Shown one piece after another: positions 7,092 through 14,211 of a stretch of 27,760 nucleotides of DNA. The translations under genes were made by a program, and so were the position numbers. Numbering within the stretch: the first letter of the stretch is position 1; each line of letters starts with the position of its first letter. The stretch covers positions 1 to 27,760 of the forward strand of contig JAUXNL010000608.1 in NCBI GenBank assembly GCA_030684415.1, read 5' to 3'. Under the pieces are notes generated by a model. That model did not search any database. It was not told the origin of the DNA and saw only the letters and a program-made list of their open reading frames with translations. The DNA is from Moraxellaceae bacterium (GTDB taxonomy: Bacteria; Pseudomonadota; Gammaproteobacteria; Pseudomonadales; Moraxellaceae).

Positions 7092-8933
7092 TCAGAAGTC
7101 GAGTGCCAGTGTCAGGGTGGCGGTGCGCGGTGTGGCCAGGTATACCCCGTTTGCGCCGCTGGCGGCCAGCCCGTACTGCTTGTCGGTAACGTTGTCGATG
7201 CGCAGGCGCAAGCTGGCTTCGTGGCTGAGATTGATCTGCCCGTGCAGGTTCAGCACCACATGGCCAGGGATTTCGATGGCATCGAACGCTGAGTTGTCGC
7301 TGCGGCTTTTGGCGACCACTTCACCGCCGGCCCGCCATTGCTCCGTGGCAAAAGAAAGCTGCGACGACAGGCTGCGTTGTGGCCGGCGCGAAAGCTCGGT
7401 GCCGGTTTGCCGGTCGCGTGCGCGCAGGTAAGCGGCCTGGTTTTTCCACTGCCACGCGGCCTGCTGCACGCCAGCAGACAGTTCGACACCTTCCAGCCGG
7501 GTTTCGGCAATGTTCATGTTCTGGTTGGCCACGATGTCGTAATCAATCAGGTTGTCGACGTCGTTGCGGTAAACCGCTGTGCTCATATGCCAGTCGCCGA
7601 ACGTATGATGGCTGCCGATTTCGGCATTCAGGGCCTCTTCGGGCTTGAGCGCCGGGTTGCCGCCAAAGGCATACAGCTCGTTGCCTTCGGGGGCACGAAA
7701 GCCGCTGCTAACGCTGGCATACACACGATGCGTGGCGCCGAGTGCAAGCCCTATTGCCAGCTCACCGGTCTGATGTTCGCCGTACTGCTCATTGTTTTCA
7801 TGGCGTGCGGCGAGCAGGGCAGAAAAGCGACCGATCGTGATCTGGTCTTGCAGATAAAGCGCATGATTGTTTTGCACGCTGCCATAGGCGCTGCCGAAGA
7901 CCAGTGCCGACATGTCGACATCGGTATAAGTGCCGCCGACCGTCAGCAGTTGGCCGCCGGCAAGGGTGATGTCGTTTTTCCAGTCGATTTCACGGCGTTC
8001 GGTATGGGCGAAGTCGGCGGACTGGTTCTCGTCGTTTTCGTCGCGGCTGATCGAGGCGATAAGGGTGCTGGTGTAGCGGCCATCTGCGTGCTGGCGCAAT
8101 TCCAGCGAGCCGGTATCGTTCAGGAAATCATAGTCTAGCGGGTTGAGGGCAAAGCCCAAGTATTCGCCTCGGCCGCTGTTGCGCTGGTAGCTGGCGCGCA
8201 CGCGGGTGTTGCCATGCTCGTAGCCGGCGCTGCTGCCGATTTCATTGTTGCGATAACCGCGAGGGGTGGTGCTGTTGGCAAATAGCGGATAGCCGTCGGT
8301 ATAAAAGCCGGAGGCGTTGAGGCTGGCACTGAAGCCTCCATGGTGGATGTCTTGGCGAAATTCGCCGCCGGCTCCGTTATCGCGCGTGGTGGTGAGGCGG
8401 ATGGCGGTGGCGTTCTCGCTGCTGCGTCGAGTGATGATGTTGATGACGCCGCCAATGGCGTCGGAGCCGTATAGCGATGAGCGCGGGCCCTTCACGATTT
8501 CGATACGCTCGATGTTGTCCGGCTTGAGGTCCTGGATACTCGCGATGCCAGCGGTGGCGGAGTTTTTGCGCACGCCATCCACCAGCACCAGGGTATGATT
8601 GCTTTCGGCGCCGCGCATGAAAATCGAGCTCTGCTTGCCCGAGCCACCTAAACGCACCACATCAATGCCGGCATGGAAGCGTAGGATGTCGCCGAGATCG
8701 AGGCCGTTGCTGGCCTCGAGCGCGTCGCGGTCGATCACGATCACGCTGGCCAGCGCTTCATTCGCGGTGACGGGCGTGCGCGTGGCGGTGACCACAACGG
8801 GAGCCAGCTCTTGATCGGGCTCTGACGCATCAGCAGCAAACGCATGAAGAGGGGAAAGTGGTGTCAGCAATACGCCGGTGAGGGCGAGTGGCCGAAAACC
8901 TTTGTTCAGCAAACGGTTAAAAGAAGTGTGCAT
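7092..8933 (-). CDS. btuB: TonB-dependent vitamin B12 receptor (BtuB-like)
   Basis: The product has 613 residues from ATG 8933, which has GGAG at a spacing of 8. An in-frame start at 8984 lies in the leader hairpin and is rejected. A signal peptide ends near LHAFA. The TonB-box-like APVVVTATRTP precedes a plug domain with LGDILRFHAGIDVVRLGG, SSIFMRGAESNHTLVLVDG and IERIEIVKGPRSSLYGSDAIGGVINI. The C-terminus is the barrel, ending in TLTLALDF with a terminal Phe. Cobalamin specificity is supported by the riboswitch directly upstream and by the downstream adenosyltransferase. It acts in the outer membrane and is energised by TonB-ExbBD, which are not in the window. Confidence 0.93.
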   Translation of the reverse strand: MHTSFNRLLNKGFRPLALTGVLLTPLSPLHAFAADASEPDQELAPVVVTATRTPVTANEALASVIVIDRDALEASNGLDLGDILRFHAGIDVVRLGGSGKQSSIFMRGAESNHTLVLVDGVRKNSATAGIASIQDLKPDNIERIEIVKGPRSSLYGSDAIGGVINIITRRSSENATAIRLTTTRDNGAGGEFRQDIHHGGFSASLNASGFYTDGYPLFANSTTPRGYRNNEIGSSAGYEHGNTRVRASYQRNSGRGEYLGFALNPLDYDFLNDTGSLELRQHADGRYTSTLIASISRDENDENQSADFAHTERREIDWKNDITLAGGQLLTVGGTYTDVDMSALVFGSAYGSVQNNHALYLQDQITIGRFSALLAARHENNEQYGEHQTGELAIGLALGATHRVYASVSSGFRAPEGNELYAFGGNPALKPEEALNAEIGSHHTFGDWHMSTAVYRNDVDNLIDYDIVANQNMNIAETRLEGVELSAGVQQAAWQWKNQAAYLRARDRQTGTELSRRPQRSLSSQLSFATEQWRAGGEVVAKSRSDNSAFDAIEIPGHVVLNLHGQINLSHEASLRLRIDNVTDKQYGLAASGANGVYLATPRTATLTLALDF

Positions 8934-8993
8934 CTTGACGCTCCAGCTGTTTGGGACCCCGCAAACAGGAAATGGGGTCAGCATGGAGGTGAG

Positions 8994-9030
8994 ACGAAAA
9001 ACCGGCGTGCAAATGTGGCGCGCCGGTTTT
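8994..9030 (-). terminator. intrinsic terminator in the cobalamin riboswitch expression platform
   Basis: On the minus strand a 10-bp stem (AAAACCGGCG paired with CGCCGGTTTT) is followed by a T-run. It lies between the riboswitch aptamer and the btuB start codon. Such a position fits ligand-controlled premature termination. A second 6-bp hairpin (GACCCC/GGGGTC, 8955-8979) lies closer to the start codon. Confidence 0.75.
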
Positions 9031-9062
9031 CCGGTCGCGAGCCCGCCGCACTGACCGAGGGC

Positions 9063-9270
9063 AATCAGGCCGGTCTCCGGGCTTGTCGCTGGCGTGGAGG
9101 TCCACGCGGTCCGGCTTCGCCTTCCCGTCCTGGCGGACAGTGGCGTTGTGAAACCGGATGAGCGACTTACCGTTGCGGGGGCAGCCCCGGAATTGAACCG
9201 GGTTCCCGTCCGCTCCTGTTTGCGGCAGGGGCGGACCGACGCAGCAGCGCTGCGCCGGACACCTGAAAGC
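9063..9270 (-). promoter_or_regulatory. cobalamin (AdoCbl) riboswitch
   Basis: Read on the minus strand, the conserved core is present in order: CAGGTGTCC near 9265, GGGAACCCGG with the following CCGGGGCTGCCCCCGC and AACGGTAAG, the B12 box GCCACTG at 9138-9144, GACGGGAAGGCG and the closing AAGCCCGGAGACCGGCCTGA near 9066-9084. These match the well-known cobalamin element. Binding of adenosylcobalamin normally represses the downstream uptake gene; here the regulated genes are btuB and the adenosyltransferase. Confidence 0.95.
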
Positions 9271-9345
9271 GGCGCGATTCTAGGCGGGCGGGGCCATGTC
9301 GGCCAAGCACAATCTTCCGGCGGCGTGTCGGTGTGGGCAGTGGTT

Positions 9346-9479
9346 GGGCTTTTTCAGCCCGCGACTCCGGCACAGGTCCGGCATCGCTCTACGCTGAATC
9401 AATCACGCAAGGGTGATGGATTCGCGACCCTGCCTGGCCGGGAAACCGCTTGCTGAAAAGCATTTTTCAGCAAGCGGTT
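9346..9479 (-). repeat. dispersed intergenic hairpin repeat, copy 1
   Basis: Read on the minus strand, this segment aligns with 12616-12742 on the plus strand through TTTCCCGGCC, GGGTCGCGAATC, GTGATTGATTCAGCGT, GAGCGATGCCGGACCTG and GGGCTGAAAAAGCCC. It is gene-free and lies between the riboswitch and the reductase gene. Confidence 0.8.
9444..9479 (-). terminator. perfect 16-bp stem terminator after the PanE-type gene
   Basis: The arms AACCGCTTGCTGAAAA and TTTTCAGCAAGCGGTT enclose a 4-base loop, 9 bases past the stop of the minus-strand reductase gene. The A/T-rich loop-proximal part and the lack of a long T-tract mean termination efficiency is uncertain. It forms the end of dispersed repeat copy 1. 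Confidence 0.65.
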
Positions 9480-9488
9480 AGCGCGGAT

Positions 9489-10460
9489 TCAGGGCTGGGT
9501 GAGCGCGGTGATTTCGGCGAGCAGCGCGGCATTGACGGGACAGGCGATGCCATGGTGCTGGGCACGCGCGAGCACATAGCCATTCATGAAGGCGATTTCC
9601 GTGGGCCGTCCGGCCAGCACATCCGCCAGCATCGACGAGGTATTGGCTGCCGTTTGCGCGGCAACGGCGCGGGCCTGCGCGAACAGCGCGTCGCCAGTCG
9701 CGGCCAGGCCTTCGGCACGCATCACCATGGCGACTTCAGCACACAGCTGCTGCATCAGCGCGAGCGCATCGGCGTTATCCAGCAACTCGCCATTCCGGCA
9801 GCGCCAGCGGGCGGTGAGCGGGTTGATGGCGCAGTTGATGGCGAGCTTGTGCCAGCGCTGCGTGTTGATGTCGGTCACGGCGTCGGCGGTCATGCCGGCG
9901 GCGCGCCACTGCGCCGCGACATTCTCGGCCAGGGACTGATGGGCTAGAGGCTGATGCCCAAGAGAGTAATGCCCAGGAGCGTGATGACCAGGACTCGGTG
10001 CGCCAATCAGGGTGCGCCCATGCCCGGCCTGCACACGGGTGTCGGCGTCACGGCAATACACCCCGGCCGTGGTAATCGCGGGCAGGATGATGAGGTCGGG
10101 GCGTTGCGCGATCAGCGCCGTGTCGGCGCCCATGCCGTTTTGCAGCAGCACCAGCGGTGTTTGTGCGGTCAGCCGAGGCAGCAGCGGAGCAAGCGCCGCC
10201 TGTGTATCGCCAGCTTTGGTGCAGACCAGCAGCCAGTCTGAAGGCTCGGCATCTGCCAGTGCTATCACGGGAAAAAGGTGAGAAAAACGCGCGTTGCCGT
10301 CTTCCAGGTGCAGGCTGACGGCGGTGGCCGGATGACGGCGCAGCAGGGTGACAGGATGGCCGGCGGCGGCGAGGCGCAGGGCCCAGAGCCCGCCGACAGC
10401 GCCGCTGCCCAGCACCTGCCAGGCCGGCAGGTGGGTGCGCGGGCTCAGTGCGGATATCAC
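9489..10460 (-). CDS. panE: 2-dehydropantoate 2-reductase
   Basis: The protein has 323 residues. It reduces ketopantoate to pantoate with NADPH in coenzyme A biosynthesis. The N-terminal Rossmann motif GSGAVGG (18-24) binds the cofactor. WHKLAINCAINPLTA carries the catalytic Lys and the Asn-containing helix, and EIAFMNGYVL matches the conserved C-terminal segment. An unusual His/Gly-rich stretch in the middle (SPGHHAPGHYSLGHQPLAHQSLA) consists of about four imperfect five-residue repeats and looks like an expansion in a surface loop. The gene overlaps the upstream regulator by 4 bases, so the two are translationally coupled although not obviously related in function. Confidence 0.88.
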   Translation of the reverse strand: MISALSPRTHLPAWQVLGSGAVGGLWALRLAAAGHPVTLLRRHPATAVSLHLEDGNARFSHLFPVIALADAEPSDWLLVCTKAGDTQAALAPLLPRLTAQTPLVLLQNGMGADTALIAQRPDLIILPAITTAGVYCRDADTRVQAGHGRTLIGAPSPGHHAPGHYSLGHQPLAHQSLAENVAAQWRAAGMTADAVTDINTQRWHKLAINCAINPLTARWRCRNGELLDNADALALMQQLCAEVAMVMRAEGLAATGDALFAQARAVAAQTAANTSSMLADVLAGRPTEIAFMNGYVLARAQHHGIACPVNAALLAEITALTQP

Positions 10461-11431
10461 GCGGAGATGTCGACGCCGTCCCAGCGTGTGGACACGATGA
10501 CGCCGCTTCCGATGGCGCGGTGCACATGCGCCTGCGCCAGTTCCATCATCGCTTCGGGGCCGGGGGCGAGCGTCTGGTCGTCGCAGGCGGCGATGCTCAT
10601 CGAGGTTTTGACTGAAATGAAGCCGGCAGTGGTCTTGAACGCTTTCAGGTTGATGCCTTCAAAAATGCGTCGGTAACTCTGGCCGCTGCAATGCTCGATA
10701 TCCGGCTGGTGCGTGATGATGGCGAACTGGTTGGGGCCGACACGGGTGACTACATCGAGCGGGCGCACGAGTTGCCGCAGGCGACGGCCAACAGCCAGCA
10801 GCACCTGGCTCATGATCACGGGCGGATATTGTTTACGCAGGGTTTCGATACTGCCGATGGTGATCAGCAGATAACAGGCGGCGCCGCCACGCGAGGCCAC
10901 ATGCTTGATGGTTTCGCCGAGGCGGCGGGTGGCGTAGTCGCGATTGCCAAGACCGGTCAGTGCATCGAAAGGCGAGAGTTTTTTCAGTTTTGCGTTGGCT
11001 TCGATCAGGTTCTGGTTTTCGGCGAGCAGACGGTTCTGCAGTGAGGTGATGCGCTCGGCTGAGAGCAGACGCGGCAGCAACTGGTCCTGCATATGCGATT
11101 TGTTGACGAAATCATCCACGCCTTGCTCGAAGGCTACCGACAACGCCTCGACGCCTTCTTTGGCGGTGAGCAGCATGACGTAGGTAAAGTGATTGCCGGC
11201 TTCGTCGTGCTGGCGCACGCGATGGGTCAGTTCAAGGCCGTCCATTTCCGGCATCAGCCAGTCGGCAATCAGGATGTGGGCGGGGCGTTCTTCCAGAAGC
11301 GTGAGTGCGTGCGGAGCGGAGTTGGAATGACGCACATCCGTGTAGCCGGCGCGGGCAATCACACGGTTGACCATGGCGCTGGAGAACTTGGTGTCATCCA
11401 CAACCAGGATCGAGATGTCGGTATTCGGCAT
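10457..11431 (-). CDS. response regulator with C-terminal degenerate GGDEF domain
   Basis: The protein has 324 residues. Residues 5-125 are a receiver with acidic pair D12-D13, phospho-acceptor D57, T89 and K111 all present. A coiled linker (about 124-152) leads to a GGDEF-type domain that starts with DALTGLGNR (156-164). The active-site signature is RVGPNQF at 230-236 instead of RxGG(D/E)EF, so the metal- and GTP-binding residues are missing and diguanylate cyclase activity is unlikely. No RxxD inhibitory site is evident. It could act as a c-di-GMP or protein-interaction module; that is inference. Its RBS (AAAGAG) follows a hairpin, and it overlaps panE downstream. Confidence 0.88.
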   Translation of the reverse strand: MPNTDISILVVDDTKFSSAMVNRVIARAGYTDVRHSNSAPHALTLLEERPAHILIADWLMPEMDGLELTHRVRQHDEAGNHFTYVMLLTAKEGVEALSVAFEQGVDDFVNKSHMQDQLLPRLLSAERITSLQNRLLAENQNLIEANAKLKKLSPFDALTGLGNRDYATRRLGETIKHVASRGGAACYLLITIGSIETLRKQYPPVIMSQVLLAVGRRLRQLVRPLDVVTRVGPNQFAIITHQPDIEHCSGQSYRRIFEGINLKAFKTTAGFISVKTSMSIAACDDQTLAPGPEAMMELAQAHVHRAIGSGVIVSTRWDGVDISA

Positions 11432-11445
11432 TTGTTTTTCTCTTT

Positions 11446-11465
11446 AAGGAGCGCGTCCGCTCCTT
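11446..11465 (-). promoter_or_regulatory. 8-bp stem hairpin next to the ribosome-binding site of the response regulator
   Basis: The arms AAGGAGCG and CGCTCCTT enclose a 4-base loop, and the AAAGAG ribosome-binding site of the gene starting at 11431 follows directly. Because the hairpin ends just before the site, it could modulate translation or stabilise the transcript. The arm itself contains AAGGAG, which could compete for ribosomes. Confidence 0.4.
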
Positions 11466-11545
11466 GAGTTCCTTGGCCGCAGTGGCCATGCAGGGATTCG
11501 TTTAACCAGCACGCCTCCCCACGTCAAGCCGGGCAGGACAGAAGG

Positions 11546-12547
11546 TCATTCCTTCTGCCAGCGGAAGCTGAACGCGGCGAGCCCCATCAATACTACGGTG
11601 AGCGCCGTCAGCACGGCCAGCGCTGGCAGGATTTGCATAAGGCCGGCACCGTCGAGCATGACGGCCCGGGCCGCATTCACGACATGAGTGAGCGGCATGG
11701 CGAGAGAAATCTGTCTTATCAGCTCAGGTGCCTCGTCCAGCGGAAACCACAAGCCCGAGAGCAGCATCATCGGCCAACTGATGAGATTGAGCAGACCGTT
11801 CATGAACTCCAGGCTGTCGATGCGCGCGGCACAGAGCAGGCTGAGGGCAATCATGCTCGCCGCGCCGACCACGGCCACCAGTAATAAAAGTGCGTACGAG
11901 CCCTGCACGGGAAAGCCGAGCAGCCAATGGCTGCCGGTAAACACGGCGGCTAATGTGCCCACACTGATGAGCAGGCGCGAGGCCGCCTGCGCCGACAAGA
12001 ATTCCAGCGCCGTTACCGGTGTGGCGCGATAGCGCTTGAGTACCCCTAAGTCGCGGTAACGCACGATCACATAACCGACACCGTAGAGGCAGGAAAACAT
12101 CAGGCTCATCGACAGCACGCCGGGAATCACCCAGGCCACATAACCGACTTCATCGCCGGTGACGGTGCGTTTTTCAAGGCCGTCCGGATGCTGCTGTCGT
12201 AATGACTGCTCCAGAAAAAACGCTTTTTTCGATTGCGTGTTGATCCAGTACGGTGCCGGCGTGCCGGCGGCCATCACCATGTCGAGTTGGTGCCGCGTCA
12301 GGCGGTGCAGGGCCAGTGCTTCATCGGTATAGGGCACGATGTCGAGATGCGGCAGACTGGCGAGCAGGTTGATGCTCGCTGTCGGTTCACCGAGCACGCC
12401 AACGCGATACACATGGCGGTCGTTCGAGAGCGCAAAGCTCAGGCCGAAAATCAGGATCAGTGGAAACAGGATCGACCACGACAGCGAACCCTTGTCGCGA
12501 TAGAACTCGCGGTTGCGGGTCATGAACAGGGCCAGAAAATTTTTCAT
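11546..12547 (-). CDS. ABC-2 type exporter permease
   Basis: The protein has 333 residues. One transmembrane segment near the N-terminus (WSILFPLILIFGLSFAL) is followed by a periplasmic domain of about 110 residues (starting NDRHVYRVGVLGE). Five more helices follow, starting near YVAWVIPGVLSMSLMFSCLYG. The LKRYRATPV loop and SGLWFPLDEAPELIRQI segment match the ABC2_membrane family used by drug, polysaccharide and other exporters. Together with the ATPase at 13327-14211 it should form a two-component exporter; the substrate cannot be read from sequence. The intergenic repeat copy 2 separates it from the upstream gene. Confidence 0.88.
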   Translation of the reverse strand: MKNFLALFMTRNREFYRDKGSLSWSILFPLILIFGLSFALSNDRHVYRVGVLGEPTASINLLASLPHLDIVPYTDEALALHRLTRHQLDMVMAAGTPAPYWINTQSKKAFFLEQSLRQQHPDGLEKRTVTGDEVGYVAWVIPGVLSMSLMFSCLYGVGYVIVRYRDLGVLKRYRATPVTALEFLSAQAASRLLISVGTLAAVFTGSHWLLGFPVQGSYALLLLVAVVGAASMIALSLLCAARIDSLEFMNGLLNLISWPMMLLSGLWFPLDEAPELIRQISLAMPLTHVVNAARAVMLDGAGLMQILPALAVLTALTVVLMGLAAFSFRWQKE

Positions 12548-12615
12548 CGGCAGTGCCTTTTCGGTGTCTGGGGCATTGATGGTCTGTCTTTTGATCGGCG
12601 CCTTTTCGCCGTCCG

Positions 12616-12764
12616 CTTTTCAGCAGGTTGTTTCCCGGCCAAGGATAGCCGGGTCGCGAATCAATCACGCTTAAGTGATTGATTCAGCGTGGAGCGATGC
12701 CGGACCTGCGCCTACATTGCGGGCTGAAAAAGCCCGGGAGGGGCGTTTTTTCAGCAAGCGGCTA
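12616..12764 (+). repeat. dispersed intergenic hairpin repeat, copy 2
   Basis: This copy aligns with copy 1 in inverted orientation over about 120 bp. It contains a perfect 11-bp inverted repeat (GAATCAATCAC...GTGATTGATTC, near 12658-12684) and a terminator-like hairpin GCTGAAAAAGCCC...GGGCGTTTTTTCAGC ending near 12755. It sits between two genes of the ABC transporter cluster, in what would otherwise be a continuous minus-strand operon. Confidence 0.8.
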
Positions 12765-13343
12765 AAAGCGTGATGGCGTTTTCACCGGCAGAACCTCTGT
12801 CGGTGGCACCAGCAACACGCCGCCATCACGGGGCTGGAAAGGACGGCTCTCCAGATTCGTGGTTTTCATGGTGGAGCCTTCGGGGAAATGCGGCCCGGGT
12901 TTCAGTGCGCGGCCACTGACGTCAAACGCATGGCCGGCCTCATTCAGCAGGCCGCCTGGCCACGCCCCGTCAGCGGCGCGAAAACGCAGCAGGCGGCCTT
13001 CGTTGTCGCGCCCGCTCACCACAAAAAACGGAGCGTCGAGCAACTGTGGTGCATTCGGCATCCACACCTTGTCGTGCAGTGCCAGCAGTCGGGCGCGCAA
13101 CGCGTCACTGTTGCGTGTGACCCACACGGTCTCGCCGGCGAGTGTGACGGCGATGCTGCGCCCATCGGCCAGTTCAGTGGCCGTCACCAGCACACTGCCG
13201 GCAGGCAGGGCGCGGCTGGGCCAAGGCAGACTTTTGAAAAACGGCACGAGCATGAACAGCAGGCCGACCGTGACCAGCAGCTTGATGCTGGCACGCAGGT
13301 ACAGCCGTGTGGGGTTGTCGGGAGTGTCAGTTCCGGAGGGCAT
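12762..13343 (-). CDS. hypothetical membrane-anchored protein in ABC exporter cluster
   Basis: The protein has 193 residues. A single transmembrane segment (about 19-37, IKLLVTVGLLFMLVPFF) follows a short cytoplasmic N-terminus, and the rest is periplasmic. The fold is probably beta-rich: SVLVTATELADGRSIAVTLAGETVWVTRNS recalls the N-terminal part of Rieske-like domains. However, the Cys/His cluster ligands are absent, so an iron-sulfur role is not supported. The start overlaps the end of the ATPase gene by 17 bases, suggesting co-translation. Function is unknown; an accessory role for the exporter is inferred from position. Confidence 0.7.
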   Translation of the reverse strand: MPSGTDTPDNPTRLYLRASIKLLVTVGLLFMLVPFFKSLPWPSRALPAGSVLVTATELADGRSIAVTLAGETVWVTRNSDALRARLLALHDKVWMPNAPQLLDAPFFVVSGRDNEGRLLRFRAADGAWPGGLLNEAGHAFDVSGRALKPGPHFPEGSTMKTTNLESRPFQPRDGGVLLVPPTEVLPVKTPSRF

Positions 13344-14211
13344 GGCCAGTCAGCTTGATGAACAGGTCTTCGAGGGTGGGCGGCCGCACTTCCAGCGACG
13401 CCAGCGGTACGCCGCGCGCAATCAGGGCCGACAGCGTGCTGGCTACATCGCGCGAGAGGATTTCCACGGCGTCTTCGCGCAGCTCCATCGGCTCATGCCA
13501 TTGCGCTTGCGTCAGCGTGAAGGCATGACGGTCGAGGCGCACGCGCATGGCATCGAAATGCGTGCGCAGCAGTGCCTGTGGCGTGCCGTCGGCGATGATG
13601 CGGCCGCGATCCATGATGGCGAGTTCGTCGCAGAGTAGCTCGGCTTCATCCATATAGTGCGTGGTGAGGATGATGGTTTTGCCGCGCGCCTTGATTTGTT
13701 CAATCAACGTCCAGAAATTGCGCCGTGCCTGCGGGTCGAGGCCGGTCGTGGGCTCATCGAGAAAAATGATGTCGGGGTCATTGATCAGCGCGATGGCCAG
13801 CAACAGGCGCTGACGCTGGCCGCCCGAGAGCTTGCTGGCGTACTGGTCGAGATAGCTTTCCAGCGCGCAGGCCTGCACCAGCTCAGCCAACGGCAGGGTG
13901 CGGCGGTAAAAACGTGCGAACAGCGCCAGTGCTTCGCGCGTGGTGAGAAAGTCGGGCAGTGCGGTTTGCTGGAACTGGATACCGCAGCGTTCGCGGAAAT
14001 GGGCATCCACCGGAGCGCCCTTAAACAGGATGCGGCCGCTGCCGGGCGCGGTGATGCCTTCGATCATTTCGATGGTGGTAGTTTTGCCCGCGCCATTCGG
14101 GCCGAGCAGGCCGAAGCAGATGCCGGGCCGCACGGCGAAACTCACATCATCCACCGCCACCAGCTCACCGAACTGCTTGCGCAGGTGTTCAACCGCGAGA
14201 ATCGGTGTCAT
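13327..14211 (-). CDS. ABC transporter ATP-binding protein (ABC-2 exporter type)
   Basis: The protein has 294 residues. Walker A is GPNGAGKT (37-44), the signature is LSGGQRQRL, and Walker B with catalytic Glu is DIIFLDEPTTGLD. The H-loop His lies in TTHYMDEAE. The C-terminal 80 residues include an exporter-type extension (ITLTQAQ... LASLEVRPPTLEDLFIKLTG) typical of CcmA/drug exporter ATPases. It energises the permease encoded at 11546-12547. It overlaps the AmpG-like gene upstream by 23 bases. Confidence 0.93.
   Translation of the reverse strand: MTPILAVEHLRKQFGELVAVDDVSFAVRPGICFGLLGPNGAGKTTTIEMIEGITAPGSGRILFKGAPVDAHFRERCGIQFQQTALPDFLTTREALALFARFYRRTLPLAELVQACALESYLDQYASKLSGGQRQRLLLAIALINDPDIIFLDEPTTGLDPQARRNFWTLIEQIKARGKTIILTTHYMDEAELLCDELAIMDRGRIIADGTPQALLRTHFDAMRVRLDRHAFTLTQAQWHEPMELREDAVEILSRDVASTLSALIARGVPLASLEVRPPTLEDLFIKLTGHALRN

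Noticed and set aside
9450..9947. Plus-strand frame antisense to panE
   Set aside because: It is a shadow of the well-supported reductase gene; Gly/Arg/His-rich composition and no motif.
12762..13343. Rieske iron-sulfur protein
   Set aside because: The two CxH/CxxH ligand motifs are absent; only general N-terminal resemblance remains.
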